From Allobosea sp. BK604 (GTDB lineage Bacteria; Pseudomonadota; Alphaproteobacteria; Rhizobiales; Beijerinckiaceae), in contig NZ_SLZF01000008.1 in the NCBI RefSeq assembly GCF_004341515.1, forward strand, positions 124,001 to 188,000: DNA of 64,000 nt, read 5' to 3'. Shown piece by piece: positions 8,143-17,469 of this stretch. Both the position numbers and the translations under genes were made by a program. Numbering within the stretch: position 1 is the first letter of the stretch; the number at the start of each line of letters is the position of its first letter. The notes beneath the pieces were generated by a model that saw only the letters and a list, made by a program, of their open reading frames with translations, ran no database searches and was not told the DNA's origin.

Positions 8143-9741
8143 TCATGCGGGCGCGAGGATCACGCCCTCATTCGGTCGCAACCGCAGGGCGCGGCCTTCG
8201 ATCTGCGCAGGGCCGGGAATGGTGGAGAGAAGCGGCGGACAACCACCGGCCCAATCCGGCAGATCGAGATGTTGCACCTGCGCGCCGAGATTGAGCGCCA
8301 CGACCAGCCGCTGCGCCCCCTGCCGGCGCTCATAAGCAAGCACATCGCCCGCGGAGTCCAGCAAGGCGAAATCGCCGATCGCCAGCGCCGGATGCGCGCG
8401 CCTGGCGGTCAGCAATTGGCGATAGAGCGCCAGAATTGAAGCGGGATCCTCCGCCATCACAGCGACATTGCGTGTCGGCCAGTCCTCATGAAGCGGCAAC
8501 CAGGGACGAGCCGTGCTGAAGCCGGCATTCTCGCTCGCATCCCATGCCATCGGCGTGCGGACCGGGTCGCGACCCAGGCCGAGTCCGGGCTCGCGCAACT
8601 CGCGAGGATCCCGAACTCGTTCATATGGAATCGCGACGTCGCTCAGACCAAGCTCGTCGCCATAGTAGAGGGTGGGCGTGCCCCGCAGCGTCAGCAACAG
8701 CATCGCTGCGACGCGCGCCTGCGCTTGCCCACGCTTGGCTGCGACACGCGGCCGGTCATGATTGCCGAGCACCCAGTTCGGCCAGCCGCCGGGCGGCAGC
8801 GCCGCCTCGTAATCGGCGATGAGTCTTGCCAGCGCGCGCGCCTCCCACGGGGCATCGATCAACTGGAAATTGAACGGAAGGTGGACCTCGGCGCGCTCCC
8901 CGCCGTAGTACGGCATCAGCCGCTCGACCGGCAGATAGATCTCGCCGATCAGCACGCGCTCGTCGCCTGTGGCGCTGTAGCCGCCTGCGATGTCGCGCAT
9001 CGCGGCGGCGATCGCATGCACTTCGGGCTGGTCGGCTGAATGGAACTGGAGCACGCGGTGCATCTCGCCCATTCCGGGCTGCCAGGCAGGGTTCGGTGGA
9101 TTGTCCGGAAAGTCCGCCGCCTTGATCATGTGCCAGAGCACGTCGATGCGGAAGCCATCCACGCCACGGTCGAACCAGAAGCGCAGGACGTCGTGCATCG
9201 CCACTTGTACGGCCGGATTGCGCCAGTTGAGGTCCGGCTGCTCCCTCAAGAAGGCGTGATAGTAGTATTGGCCGGTAGCTCCATCCCATTCCCAGGCCGA
9301 GCCGCCGAAATCGCTGATCCAGTTATTGGGCGGCCCGCCATCAGGAGCGGCATCGCGCCAGAGATACCAATCCCGCCGCGAATTGGTGCGTGAGGCTTGG
9401 CTTTCGACAAACCAGGCGTGCCGGTCGGAGGTATGGTTGGGCACGAAATCGAGCAGGAGCTTGAGCCCGCGAGCATGAGCCTGAGCCAGCAGTTCGTCGA
9501 AATCGGCAAGCGTGCCGAAGCGCGGATCGACATCGCAGTAATCGGCGACGTCATACCCGAAATCGGCCATGGGCGAGGAATAGATCGGCGAAATCCAGAT
9601 CGCGTCGATGCCCAGGGCGGCCAGCGAGTCGAGCCGCTGCACAATGCCATTAAGGTCGCCGATGCCGTCTCCGTCCGAATCCTGGAAGGAGCGCGGATAG
9701 ATTTGGTAGATTACGCCCGCCTGCCACCAGGGCGCGATCAT
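8143..9741 (-). CDS. GH13 alpha-glucosidase family enzyme
   Basis: A 532-residue (beta/alpha)8 alpha-amylase-family enzyme. It has the DSDGDGIGDL calcium-type loop, the GFRIDVLWH block with nucleophile Asp (about 200), IGEIYLP with acid/base Glu (about 267), and NHDRPR with the stabilising Asp (about 329). The layout matches oligo-1,6-glucosidase/alpha-glucosidase rather than an endo-amylase. The frame stays open to a TTG at 9867, but the family N-terminus (PWWQAGVIYQIYPRSF) begins just after ATG 9741. Neither start has a good Shine-Dalgarno. No signal peptide is seen, so it acts in the cytoplasm. It heads a two-gene unit with the GT4 gene. Confidence 0.88.
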   Translation of the reverse strand: MIAPWWQAGVIYQIYPRSFQDSDGDGIGDLNGIVQRLDSLAALGIDAIWISPIYSSPMADFGYDVADYCDVDPRFGTLADFDELLAQAHARGLKLLLDFVPNHTSDRHAWFVESQASRTNSRRDWYLWRDAAPDGGPPNNWISDFGGSAWEWDGATGQYYYHAFLREQPDLNWRNPAVQVAMHDVLRFWFDRGVDGFRIDVLWHMIKAADFPDNPPNPAWQPGMGEMHRVLQFHSADQPEVHAIAAAMRDIAGGYSATGDERVLIGEIYLPVERLMPYYGGERAEVHLPFNFQLIDAPWEARALARLIADYEAALPPGGWPNWVLGNHDRPRVAAKRGQAQARVAAMLLLTLRGTPTLYYGDELGLSDVAIPYERVRDPRELREPGLGLGRDPVRTPMAWDASENAGFSTARPWLPLHEDWPTRNVAVMAEDPASILALYRQLLTARRAHPALAIGDFALLDSAGDVLAYERRQGAQRLVVALNLGAQVQHLDLPDWAGGCPPLLSTIPGPAQIEGRALRLRPNEGVILAPA

Positions 9742-9964
9742 ATGTACGGAGCCATGACGATACTGGAAGTTATGGTCGGCGCCTTTGAAAAGAGAGATTG
9801 GGACCCGAAAGCCGCGCTCAAGATACCAGAGCGGTGCAATCGACCGGGTCTGGCGTCTCAAAGGCAATCCTCATCTTAGCGGTTCTGACGTCTGACCTCG
9901 CATCAATTCGACGCAGCAGAGGTGGTGCGCCCCGTCAGGAACAAAGTCACAGGGACATCGTTGG

Positions 9965-10267
9965 GTGTCCATGACCAATTCTCTCGGCTCCAGGCAGCCT
10001 CGCCTCACCGGCAATATCGATCATGCCGCGGAGCGGGACCACTTGCCCAGCCATCACGACATGGACCCGTCGCATCCGGCAGACTCGCCCGGCAACATCG
10101 TGCGCAAATCTCAGCAGCTGAAGGCGCGCGCCGCCGCAGGCCGGCATATCGACAAGACGCTCGCCAAAGTGCCGGTTTCCGACGAGGCAAAAGCCTCGCG
10201 AAAGGCCAAGCTCATCGACCTACCTGATGGCACGCCGCCCAAGCCACACGGCAAGAGAGCGGGATAG
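9965..10267 (+). CDS. Small basic hypothetical protein
   Basis: A 100-residue, Lys/Arg/His/Pro-rich, hydrophilic protein with no membrane segment and a C-terminus of PPKPHGKRAG. GTG 9965 has AGGGA nine bases upstream; ATG 9971 is the alternative start. It stands alone after the divergent GH13 gene. No family is recognised. The composition suggests a nucleic-acid-binding or disordered protein, but that is only inference. Confidence 0.45.
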   Translation: MSMTNSLGSRQPRLTGNIDHAAERDHLPSHHDMDPSHPADSPGNIVRKSQQLKARAAAGRHIDKTLAKVPVSDEAKASRKAKLIDLPDGTPPKPHGKRAG

Positions 10268-11352
10268 GTGGTCACCGATCACGGCACACCTCAGCCTATT
10301 CCATGCTCGCGATCTTCGTTCTATTGCCCGTGTTTTCTCCGAAACCCGGCGGCAGGCGCTGCGCATAAAGCGCCCGATCTCGGCAAGAGCGGTGTGGAGG
10401 TTGAGGAATGGTGCGTGCTTCATGCCCTTCATCGGCTCCAGCGCCTGACCCACTATGGATTTCTGCGTAACAGTGATGCCCATGCGGCTCTAGTTGCTTC
10501 GGAATAGCTCGGCGAGCGTCGTCTTAAGGTGTGGGCTTCCATGGCGTCAGCTCCTCCGCTGCGAGTCTTTCCGGTCTGCCGCTTCCTTTTCTAGCCGCTG
10601 CGCCTTTAGCCCAGCGGTCTTCGCGTCTAGGGCCTGGTTGGTGATCTCCGTTTCGGAGATAACACCATTGCGCGCCGACGATTGCGTCTGCGTCCTAGGA
10701 ACGCATTTTCGACATTGGTGCGCAGCTTCGTAACGCGATGGCGTTATCCGAAACGGGTTAGCTCCCGTCTCGCCGCCAGTCGTTGAACTGGACTGCTGGT
10801 GAGTTGACTTAGCGGACGTCCGAAAAGGGCCATTGTCGCCCGTTGGCCAGTTTGCGAACTGGTCAGCCCGAAAGCCCGCTTCCAGGGTGTCGGCAAAGGG
10901 CTCTCCTGCAATGCAAAAGTTTCCAGAGACAGCGGCAGCCGGCCCATTACGCTTTGGCTATGGGATGCAACGCGGGGACTTCAACCGGTTGGTGGCCCGA
11001 GGCCAAGGCTGCTTTGGCAAATGGGTGGCCTTGGACCCCAAATCGATTGAGGTGCACGCCTGCCTGTTGCACAGCCATCCTCGCGCAGCGTCGAACGCAT
11101 CACGACTCTGACCAGATTGCTGATTCTCTCGGTGAGTCCTCCGAAGATGCATAACGAGCGAAAAACGGAGGGCTTAGTTACGCCAAGCCTCCCCTTCTAG
11201 CTATGTATTCCGATGTATGTTCGCATCGTAGGGCGAGAGCGCCCAAGCCTCTGGTCAAATTGACCTATCACCCAAGAACACGAGATGTATGTACGTTCAG
11301 GGTATAAGTCCATCAGGGCCCGCTTTGCTTTCTGCGGGAGCCTTGGCAGGCT
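10268..11352. other. Gene-poor stretch with lower GC
   Basis: About 1.1 kb without a convincing gene. Several frames of 60-100 codons are open on both strands but show no recognisable motifs or ribosome sites. Base composition is visibly less GC-biased than the flanks, with more stop codons. It may be decayed coding DNA or an old insertion. Confidence 0.45.
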
Positions 11353-12006
11353 TCACTGGGGCTTTCGCAACAGGTCGAGGTCCAGCCGTTCGCGGGCGCG
11401 GGCGACGTGGCGGCGCATCAGGCTTTCGGCGAGGTCGGCATCGCGCTGTTGCAGGGCGCGGACGATCTGGCGGTGCTCTTCGATGGCGCCCTCGTAGTGA
11501 TCAGGGATCTGCCCGGTCCGGGCGCGGTAGAGCCTCAGGCGGTAATAGAGATCGAGGCAGAGCAGATCGCGCAGGTACTCGTTCCCGCAATTCTCGGCGA
11601 TACGATAGTGCAGGTCGGAGCGTGCCGGCGTGTTCGCATGCGCGAGGATGCGGGTCTCGATGCAATCGTCCAGATCCTTGAGCTGTGCATCCGTCATGTT
11701 CTGCGCCGCCAGGCGGCAGGCGAAGCCCTCCATGACCTCGCGCATCTGCAGGATGTCGTGGATCTCGCGATCGGTGAGATCGATGATCACGACGCCCTGC
11801 TGGCGGATGCGTTTGACGAGCTTGCGCCCTTCGAGGCGGCTCAGGGCCTCGCGTAACGGGCCTCTGCTGATGCCCAGCCGGATCGCGAGCTCGGCCTCGC
11901 TGACCTGCGCGCCCGGCGCGAGCTCCCCACTGAGGATCGCTCCGTCGAGCCGGTCATAGGCAAGATCGGCCAGACTCTTGAGGGTCAGCTTCTGCATCGT
12001 CGTCAT
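11353..12006 (-). CDS. GntR family (FCD/FadR-type) transcriptional regulator
   Basis: A 217-residue regulator. Residues 10-75 are the winged helix with the classic VSEAELAIRLGISRGPLREALSRLE recognition region (reported in two parts: VSEAELAIRLG and SRGPLREAL). The C-terminal FCD helical bundle carries metal/ligand-type residues (ETRILAHANTPAR, DLHYRIAENCGN, EEHRQIVRAL). FCD regulators usually respond to organic acids. It is divergent from the tctBAC-lyase-hydratase cluster, with a near-perfect palindrome between them (12027-12046), so it probably controls that operon and itself. ATG 12006 has AAAGG upstream. Confidence 0.92.
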   Translation of the reverse strand: MTTMQKLTLKSLADLAYDRLDGAILSGELAPGAQVSEAELAIRLGISRGPLREALSRLEGRKLVKRIRQQGVVIIDLTDREIHDILQMREVMEGFACRLAAQNMTDAQLKDLDDCIETRILAHANTPARSDLHYRIAENCGNEYLRDLLCLDLYYRLRLYRARTGQIPDHYEGAIEEHRQIVRALQQRDADLAESLMRRHVARARERLDLDLLRKPQ

Positions 12007-12026
12007 GCGGCGCCTTTCTGCATGCT

Positions 12027-12046
12027 GTTGACAGTCGACTTACAAC
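12027..12046. promoter_or_regulatory. Candidate GntR operator
   Basis: A 20-base near-perfect palindrome of form GTTG-NN-AGTCGACT-NN-CAAC in the divergent region between the GntR gene and tctB. It begins 20 bases upstream of the GntR start. Its size and symmetry suit a FadR/FCD-type dimer. Binding is inferred, not shown. Confidence 0.6.
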
Positions 12047-12197
12047 ACACCTAGGGTCAAGAAAAATATCTGGAGGAAACAGTGCTGGTTACAGATTGCG
12101 CTGGGCAACGGTTCGTTGCGCCTGCTGCGCTGGCTCCGTGCATTCGGACGAGGCCGGCTTCCGCTCATGGCCATGCAGCACTCACGGAATCTCCGTG

Positions 12198-12644
12198 ATG
12201 AGGCCTGATCTGATCGTCGGCGCCGTCACCTTCCTGCTCGGCGCGGTCGTGGCGGTCGAGGCGCATCGCATTCCCGACAGCGGTACCGATGCAATCGGGC
12301 CGGGCACCTTCCCCTTCTTCCTCGGAATCATCATCGCGCTTTGCGGAGCGGCGACCGTCTTCAGCGCGCTGAAGTCGGCGCCGGAGGCCGAAGACCATGA
12401 ACCTGTCCGCTGGGGCGTGGTATGGACGGCCTTCGTGCTGCTGGTCGCCTATACATTCGCGCTCGCCTATCTCGGCTTCCCGCTGGCGACCGTGATCCTC
12501 GTCCCGGCCATGCTGCTGCTGCTCGGCACCCGCGACGTGAAGGGGATTTCAGTATCCGCGGTCGCCGTCTCGGGCGCGGTCTTCCTGATCTTCGGCAAGG
12601 TGCTGGGCGTCGACTTGCCGCTCGGCCTCGTCTTCGGGGGCTGA
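12198..12644 (+). CDS. tctB: Tripartite tricarboxylate transporter, small membrane subunit
   Basis: A 148-residue protein with four predicted membrane helices and the family features DAIGPGTFPFFLG and WTAFVLLVAY. ATG 12198 gives the usual TctB length; the frame is open further upstream without family similarity. TctB is the small permease subunit of the TTT system, which imports di- or tricarboxylates captured by a periplasmic TctC. It ends two bases before tctA starts. Confidence 0.88.
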   Translation: MRPDLIVGAVTFLLGAVVAVEAHRIPDSGTDAIGPGTFPFFLGIIIALCGAATVFSALKSAPEAEDHEPVRWGVVWTAFVLLVAYTFALAYLGFPLATVILVPAMLLLLGTRDVKGISVSAVAVSGAVFLIFGKVLGVDLPLGLVFGG

Positions 12645-12646
12645 GC

Positions 12647-14155
12647 ATGGAATTCTCGGACGCACTCTTCCACGGCCTCGGCCGCGCGCTCTCGATCGAG
12701 GCCCTGCTGGCCGTTTCGATCGGCGTCACCTGGGGCATCATCGCCGGCGCGCTGCCGGGCATCACCGCATCGATCGGCATGGCGCTGATCCTGCCCTTCA
12801 CCTGGGGCTATGGCGCCGATATTGCGCTCATGCTTCTCGCCGGCGTCTATGTCGGTGCCGAATATGGCGGCTCGATCCCAGCCATCCTGATCCGCTCGCC
12901 GGGCGAACCCTCGAATGCACCGGCGGCGCTGGACGGCTATGCCATGCATGCGCGCGGCGAGACCGGCAAGGCGCTCGGCTATTCGCTGGTGCCGGGCACG
13001 ATCGCGAGCCTGATCGGCGCCGTCGCGATGATCGCGCTGCTGGCGCCGCTCGCCCGGCTCGCGCTCTCCTTCGGCCCGCCGGAATATTTCGCGCTGGCGA
13101 TCTTCGGCATTTCGGCCGTCGTCGGACTGGCGAGGAAGAGCCTGGTCAAGGGCATCGCCTCGGCCGCGTTCGGCCTCGTCCTGGCGACGGTCGGGCCGGA
13201 CAATCTCTCGGGCGAGGACCGCTTCACCTATGGCATTCCGGGACTGCTCGACGGCATCTCGACGGTCACCGGCGTGATCGGGCTTCTGGCCGTCTCCGAG
13301 ATGTTCGCCGAGATCAATCAGTCGAACGAAAAGCAGGAAAAGATCAGCACGAAGGTGCGCACGACCCTGCCGAGCGTGATCGAGTACATGCGCACCTTGC
13401 CGGCGACACTGATCGGCACCGTCATCGGTATCATCGTCGGGGTGATGCCGGGCGCGGGCGCCACAGTCGCGTCCTTCCTCGCCTATACCGAGTCGCGGCG
13501 CTTCTCGAAGGATGGCGACCGCTATGGCCAAGGCGTGCCGGATGCGATCGCGGCCCCGGAAGCGGCGAATAACTCGGCGGTGCCGACCTCGCTGGTGCCG
13601 CTGCTCGCCTTCGGCATCCCCGGTTCGAGTTCGGCCGCAATCATGCTGGGCGCGCTGGTCATGCACGGGCTGCGGCCGGGCCCGCAACTCCTGACCGGCA
13701 AGCCCGAATTCGTCTATGCGCTGTTCGGCGGCCTGATCACCGCGACCATCGCCATGTACGTGCTCGGCCGGATGTTCATCAAGCCGTGGATCTACATCCT
13801 GAACGTGCCGAAGCATTACCTGATCACGATCATCCTCGTCGTCGTGGTCGTCGGGATGCTCGGCCTGAACCTCGGGGTGTTCCAGGTCTATGTCGTGCTG
13901 ATCGCCGGCATGGTCGGGTTCCTGATGCAGCGCTACGGCTTCAACCCGGTCGCGGCCGTGCTCGGCCTCGTGCTGGGTGCGCTGATCGAGGAAAATTTCC
14001 GCCGTGCGCTGGTGATGTCGCGCGGCAGCCTGGAGATCTTTCTGACACGGCCGGTCTCGGCGGCGCTGCTCCTGCTCGCGCTCGCCTCGATCGCGTTTCC
14101 GCTCGTGTCCGAATGGCGAAAGAATTCGGCCCGGGAGGCACGCTCCAAGGCGTGA
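12647..14155 (+). CDS. tctA: Tripartite tricarboxylate transporter, large permease subunit
   Basis: A 502-residue permease with about 11-12 hydrophobic helices. The two family-defining loops are seen: the early GALPGITASIGMALILPFT region with the downstream YGGSIPAILI, and the later VGVMPGAGATVASF with PLLAFGIPGS. The frame is open well upstream, but ATG 12647, immediately after tctB, gives the canonical N-terminus EFSDALFHGLGRAL. It forms the channel part of the TctBAC uptake system encoded here. Confidence 0.93.
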   Translation: MEFSDALFHGLGRALSIEALLAVSIGVTWGIIAGALPGITASIGMALILPFTWGYGADIALMLLAGVYVGAEYGGSIPAILIRSPGEPSNAPAALDGYAMHARGETGKALGYSLVPGTIASLIGAVAMIALLAPLARLALSFGPPEYFALAIFGISAVVGLARKSLVKGIASAAFGLVLATVGPDNLSGEDRFTYGIPGLLDGISTVTGVIGLLAVSEMFAEINQSNEKQEKISTKVRTTLPSVIEYMRTLPATLIGTVIGIIVGVMPGAGATVASFLAYTESRRFSKDGDRYGQGVPDAIAAPEAANNSAVPTSLVPLLAFGIPGSSSAAIMLGALVMHGLRPGPQLLTGKPEFVYALFGGLITATIAMYVLGRMFIKPWIYILNVPKHYLITIILVVVVVGMLGLNLGVFQVYVVLIAGMVGFLMQRYGFNPVAAVLGLVLGALIEENFRRALVMSRGSLEIFLTRPVSAALLLLALASIAFPLVSEWRKNSAREARSKA

Positions 14156-14191
14156 GAGGCCGATGCAGCGAAGAAAAGAAGGATTGCGACA

Positions 14192-15160
14192 GTGCTAGGG
14201 AAGAGATTGCAAGCTGCGGCTCTCGCCGCTCTCACCGCGATGGCAATGCCAGCCTTCGCCGAGACCTTTCCGTCGAAGCCGATTGAATTCGTCACCCAAT
14301 CCTCGGTCGGCGGCGGCGGCGACGTGCTCGCCCGGCAACTGGGCGAGGCGGCGCGGGAATATATCGGCCAGCCGATGGTGGTGACCAACAAGCCGGGCGC
14401 GGGCGGGCGCAACCTCGAGAACCACCTCAAGACCGCCAAGCCCGACGGCTACACGCTGGTCGTCACCACCGCGACGAGCGTGCTCTGGTACTACACCGGC
14501 TCGCTGACGATGAACGTCAATAGCGAGCTCAAGCCGGTGATCCGGCTCCAGGTCGAGCCCAACCTCGTCGTGGTCAAGGCCGACGCGCCCTGGAAGGACA
14601 TGAAGGACCTGATCGCGGCTGCCAAGGCCGACAAGGTCACCTTCGGCGGGCTCCCGATCGGCAGCCCGGAGCATATGTTCTTCACCAAGCTCGCCAAGGA
14701 GAACGGCTTCAAGCTGAGTTTCATCGCCTATGGCGGCGGCGGCGAGGCCTCGACCTCGCTGCTCGGCAACAACATCCAGGCCACCATCCTGCAGAATTCC
14801 GAAGCGACCGACCTCGTCCGCGCCGGCGCGATCCGGGTGCTCGGCGTGACCTCGCCGGAGCGCCTCACGCAGGTCGAGGAGCTGAAGGACGTGCCGACGC
14901 TGCGCGAGCAGGGCATCGACTTCGTCTTCGAGCATTGGCGCGGCATCCACACGCTCGCGGGTGTGCCCGACGAGACCGTCCAGTTCCTCAATAACGCCTT
15001 CCAGAAGGCGAGCGAAAAGGACTCCTGGCGCAAGTGGCTGAAGGATACCGGCCAGATTCAGGGCAATCTCAATCCGGCGGCGTTCAAGGCCTATACCGAG
15101 GCGCAGGACCAGCTCGTCAAGCAGCTTTCCACCGAAGTCGGTGTCAACAAAAGGAAATGA
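14192..15160 (+). CDS. tctC: TctC/Bug-type periplasmic solute-binding protein
   Basis: A 322-residue exported binding protein. It has a signal peptide with cleavage after PAFA (about residue 23), then PSKPIEFVTQSSVGGGGD and NKPGAGGRN, the conserved ligand-pocket loops of the Bug family. Start: GTG 14192 with AAGGA eight bases upstream. It captures the carboxylate for TctAB. The ligand cannot be read from sequence. The downstream lyase and hydro-lyase genes suggest a C4-C6 di- or tricarboxylate. It ends one base before the next gene's GTG. Confidence 0.9.
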   Translation: MLGKRLQAAALAALTAMAMPAFAETFPSKPIEFVTQSSVGGGGDVLARQLGEAAREYIGQPMVVTNKPGAGGRNLENHLKTAKPDGYTLVVTTATSVLWYYTGSLTMNVNSELKPVIRLQVEPNLVVVKADAPWKDMKDLIAAAKADKVTFGGLPIGSPEHMFFTKLAKENGFKLSFIAYGGGGEASTSLLGNNIQATILQNSEATDLVRAGAIRVLGVTSPERLTQVEELKDVPTLREQGIDFVFEHWRGIHTLAGVPDETVQFLNNAFQKASEKDSWRKWLKDTGQIQGNLNPAAFKAYTEAQDQLVKQLSTEVGVNKRK

Positions 15161-15161
15161 C

Positions 15162-16037
15162 GTGAGACATCGCTTCGACAGCGCGCTGCTGCGGACCTTG
15201 CTCGAGAGCGGCAAGGTCACCCGGGTACCCTGTGCCTATGACGGTTTTTCCGCGCGGATCGCGCAGCAGGTCGGCTTTCCGGTCGTCGGCTTCACCGGCA
15301 ATGCCGTCTCCGGCAGCCTCCTCGGCATGCCCGATATCGGGGCGCTCGGGATGTGGGAGAATGTCGAGCATGCCGGGCGCATCGCCCGCAGCCTCGACAT
15401 TCCCCTGATCTGCGACGCCGATACCGGCTATGGCGGCGTCATGAACGTCGTGCGGACCGTCAGGGAATTCGAGGCGGCAGGCATAGCGGCGATCCACCTG
15501 GAGGACCAGGTCACGCCGAAGCGCTGCGGGCTGCTGCCGCAGGGCATTCCGGTGATCTCCAAGGAGGAGAACCTCGCCAAGATCCGGGCCGCCGTCGATG
15601 CGCGTTCCAGCCGTGACTTCCTGATCATCGCCCGGACCGACGCCATGTCCCAGCATGGCCTGGAGGAGGCGGCCTCCCGCGCCCGCGCCTATGTCGAGGC
15701 CGGGGCGGACGCGGCGCTGATCGTCGGCGCCAACAAGCCCGAGGAGCTGCGCTATGTCGCGAGCGTGGTGCGGGCGCCGCTGGTCTGCGTCATCCATGAG
15801 ACGCCGCCGACCACCGAGCTGACCAACGAGATCCTCGAGGAGGTCGGCTGCGCCTTCGCGCTGCACGCGTCGATCGCGCGCTATGCTGCGGTCAGGGCGC
15901 TGCAGACCGCGCTCGGGGCGCTGCATCGCGACGGCGGAACGCACGAGGTGCGGGGGATGATGGCGAGCTTCGATGAATACAACGCCTCGCTCGGCCTCGA
16001 TCAGTGGCTCGCCCTCGAAAACAAATATCTCGGCTGA
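15162..16037 (+). CDS. PEP mutase/isocitrate lyase superfamily C-C lyase
   Basis: A 291-residue TIM-barrel enzyme. The metal-binding DADTGYGG (Asp85, Asp87), HLEDQ (Glu114) and catalytic-loop PKRCG (Cys122) are present, so it belongs to the cleaving branch with 2-methylisocitrate lyase, 2,3-dimethylmalate lyase and oxaloacetate decarboxylases. The residue after CG, usually His in methylisocitrate and dimethylmalate lyases, is Leu here, which may change specificity. The start is GTG 15162: AAGGA at 15151 fits it, while the longer frame from 15141 would overlap tctC. Its place between an uptake system and an aconitase-type hydro-lyase supports a hydration-then-cleavage pathway. Confidence 0.88.
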   Translation: MRHRFDSALLRTLLESGKVTRVPCAYDGFSARIAQQVGFPVVGFTGNAVSGSLLGMPDIGALGMWENVEHAGRIARSLDIPLICDADTGYGGVMNVVRTVREFEAAGIAAIHLEDQVTPKRCGLLPQGIPVISKEENLAKIRAAVDARSSRDFLIIARTDAMSQHGLEEAASRARAYVEAGADAALIVGANKPEELRYVASVVRAPLVCVIHETPPTTELTNEILEEVGCAFALHASIARYAAVRALQTALGALHRDGGTHEVRGMMASFDEYNASLGLDQWLALENKYLG

Positions 16038-16076
16038 CGCGGCCGCAAGAGCCGCGCGCCTGCAAGGGAGGACCAA

Positions 16077-17465
16077 ATGGCCAGCACATTGCTCGACAAG
16101 ATCTGGGACGCCCATGTCGTCGCCAGGCGCGCGGATGGTCGTGACCTGATCTATATCGACCGGCATGTCGTGCACGAACTGCACGGCCCGCATGCCCTGA
16201 AGCATATCGAGGAGAAGGGCCGCAATGTGCGCCGGCCCGATCTCACGGTCGCGGTGCAGGATCATACGGTCTCGACCCTGCCTGGCCGGAAGACCTCCGA
16301 CCATATCGAGGCGATGCGGCGTGGTGCGCGGGAGCATGGCTTCCGGCTGTTCGATGTCGGTGATCCCGAGCAGGGCATCGTCCATGTCGTGTCGCCGGAG
16401 ATGGGCATCGCCTTGCCGGGTCTGACACTGGCCTGCCCGGACAGCCACGCCTCCACGGTCGGCGCGCTCGGAACGCTCGCCTTCGGCTGCGGCACGACCG
16501 AGCTCGAGCACATCTTCGCGACGCAGGTCATGGCGATGAGCAAGCCGCGGCAGATGCGCATCATCTTCGACGGCAGGTTGGGGCCCGGCGTCAGCGCCAA
16601 GGATGTCGCGCTCTACCTGATCCGCACCGTCGGGGTCGATGCCGGCCGCGGCTATGCCGTCGAATATGCCGGTTCCGCGATCAAGGAGATGGAGATCGAG
16701 GGACGGCTGACCCTGTGCAACCTGACGATCGAATGGGGAGCCCGCACCTGCCTGATCGCGCCGGACGAAAAGACGATCGCCTGGTGTGCCGGGCGCCCGG
16801 CGGCACCGACCGGCGAGCTCTGGGATGCGGCGGTGGCCTGGTGGCGAACGCTCGCCACCGATCCCGCTGCCACGTTCGACCGGGAAGTCCGGATCGATTG
16901 TGACGCCATTGAGCCGCAGATCACCTGGGGCACCGATCCGGCCCAGGTCGTCGGCATCTCCGAACGAATTCCCGGTCCAGATGACGGCGACCAGGCGCAG
17001 CGAGACAAGACCCAGCGCGCGCTCGCCTATATGGACCTGCCCGCCGGCGAACCGCTGATCGGCGTGCCGGTGCAGCGCGTCTTCATCGGTTCCTGCGCGA
17101 ACAGCCGCATGTCGGACCTGCGCCTTGCCGCCGAGCTGGCGCAGGGCCGCAAGGTCGCGCCCGGCGTGACCGCGATCGTTGTGCCCGGATCATCGACCGT
17201 GAAGCGCCTCGCCGAGCAGGAGGGGCTCGACCGCATCTTCACCCAGGCCGGCTTCGAATGGCGCGGCTCCGGCTGCTCGATGTGCGCCGGCGCCAATGGC
17301 GATGTCGGCATCGAGGGCGAGCGCTGCGTCTCGACGACCAACCGCAATTTCGAGAACCGGCAGGGGCGGGGCGTGCGCACCCATCTCGTCAGCCCGGCCA
17401 TGGCGGTCGCAGCGGCGGTCACCGGCAAGATCACCGACGTGCGCGAACTGGACAAGCTGGGCTGA
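16077..17465 (+). CDS. Aconitase-family hydro-lyase, large subunit (LeuC-like)
   Basis: A 462-residue [4Fe-4S] dehydratase large subunit. The cluster ligands are visible: Cys340 in FIGSCANSR, and Cys400 and Cys403 in GCSMC. Substrate-region motifs CPDSHAST and AFGCGTTELEH are also present. It differs from true LeuC in the loop after the cluster: GCSMCAGANGD rather than the usual CLxMNxD, and CPDSHAST rather than GTDSHTAT. I therefore read it as a paralogue for another substrate (dimethylmaleate, citraconate or similar are candidates), not as leucine biosynthesis. Start: ATG 16077 with GGGAGG five bases upstream. The small subunit follows after 4 bases. Confidence 0.88.
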   Translation: MASTLLDKIWDAHVVARRADGRDLIYIDRHVVHELHGPHALKHIEEKGRNVRRPDLTVAVQDHTVSTLPGRKTSDHIEAMRRGAREHGFRLFDVGDPEQGIVHVVSPEMGIALPGLTLACPDSHASTVGALGTLAFGCGTTELEHIFATQVMAMSKPRQMRIIFDGRLGPGVSAKDVALYLIRTVGVDAGRGYAVEYAGSAIKEMEIEGRLTLCNLTIEWGARTCLIAPDEKTIAWCAGRPAAPTGELWDAAVAWWRTLATDPAATFDREVRIDCDAIEPQITWGTDPAQVVGISERIPGPDDGDQAQRDKTQRALAYMDLPAGEPLIGVPVQRVFIGSCANSRMSDLRLAAELAQGRKVAPGVTAIVVPGSSTVKRLAEQEGLDRIFTQAGFEWRGSGCSMCAGANGDVGIEGERCVSTTNRNFENRQGRGVRTHLVSPAMAVAAAVTGKITDVRELDKLG

Positions 17466-17469
17466 GACG

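Noticed and set aside
10744..10947. Small minus-strand frame in the gene-poor region
   Set aside because: No start signal and no recognisable domain; overlapping frames on the other strand are equally open.
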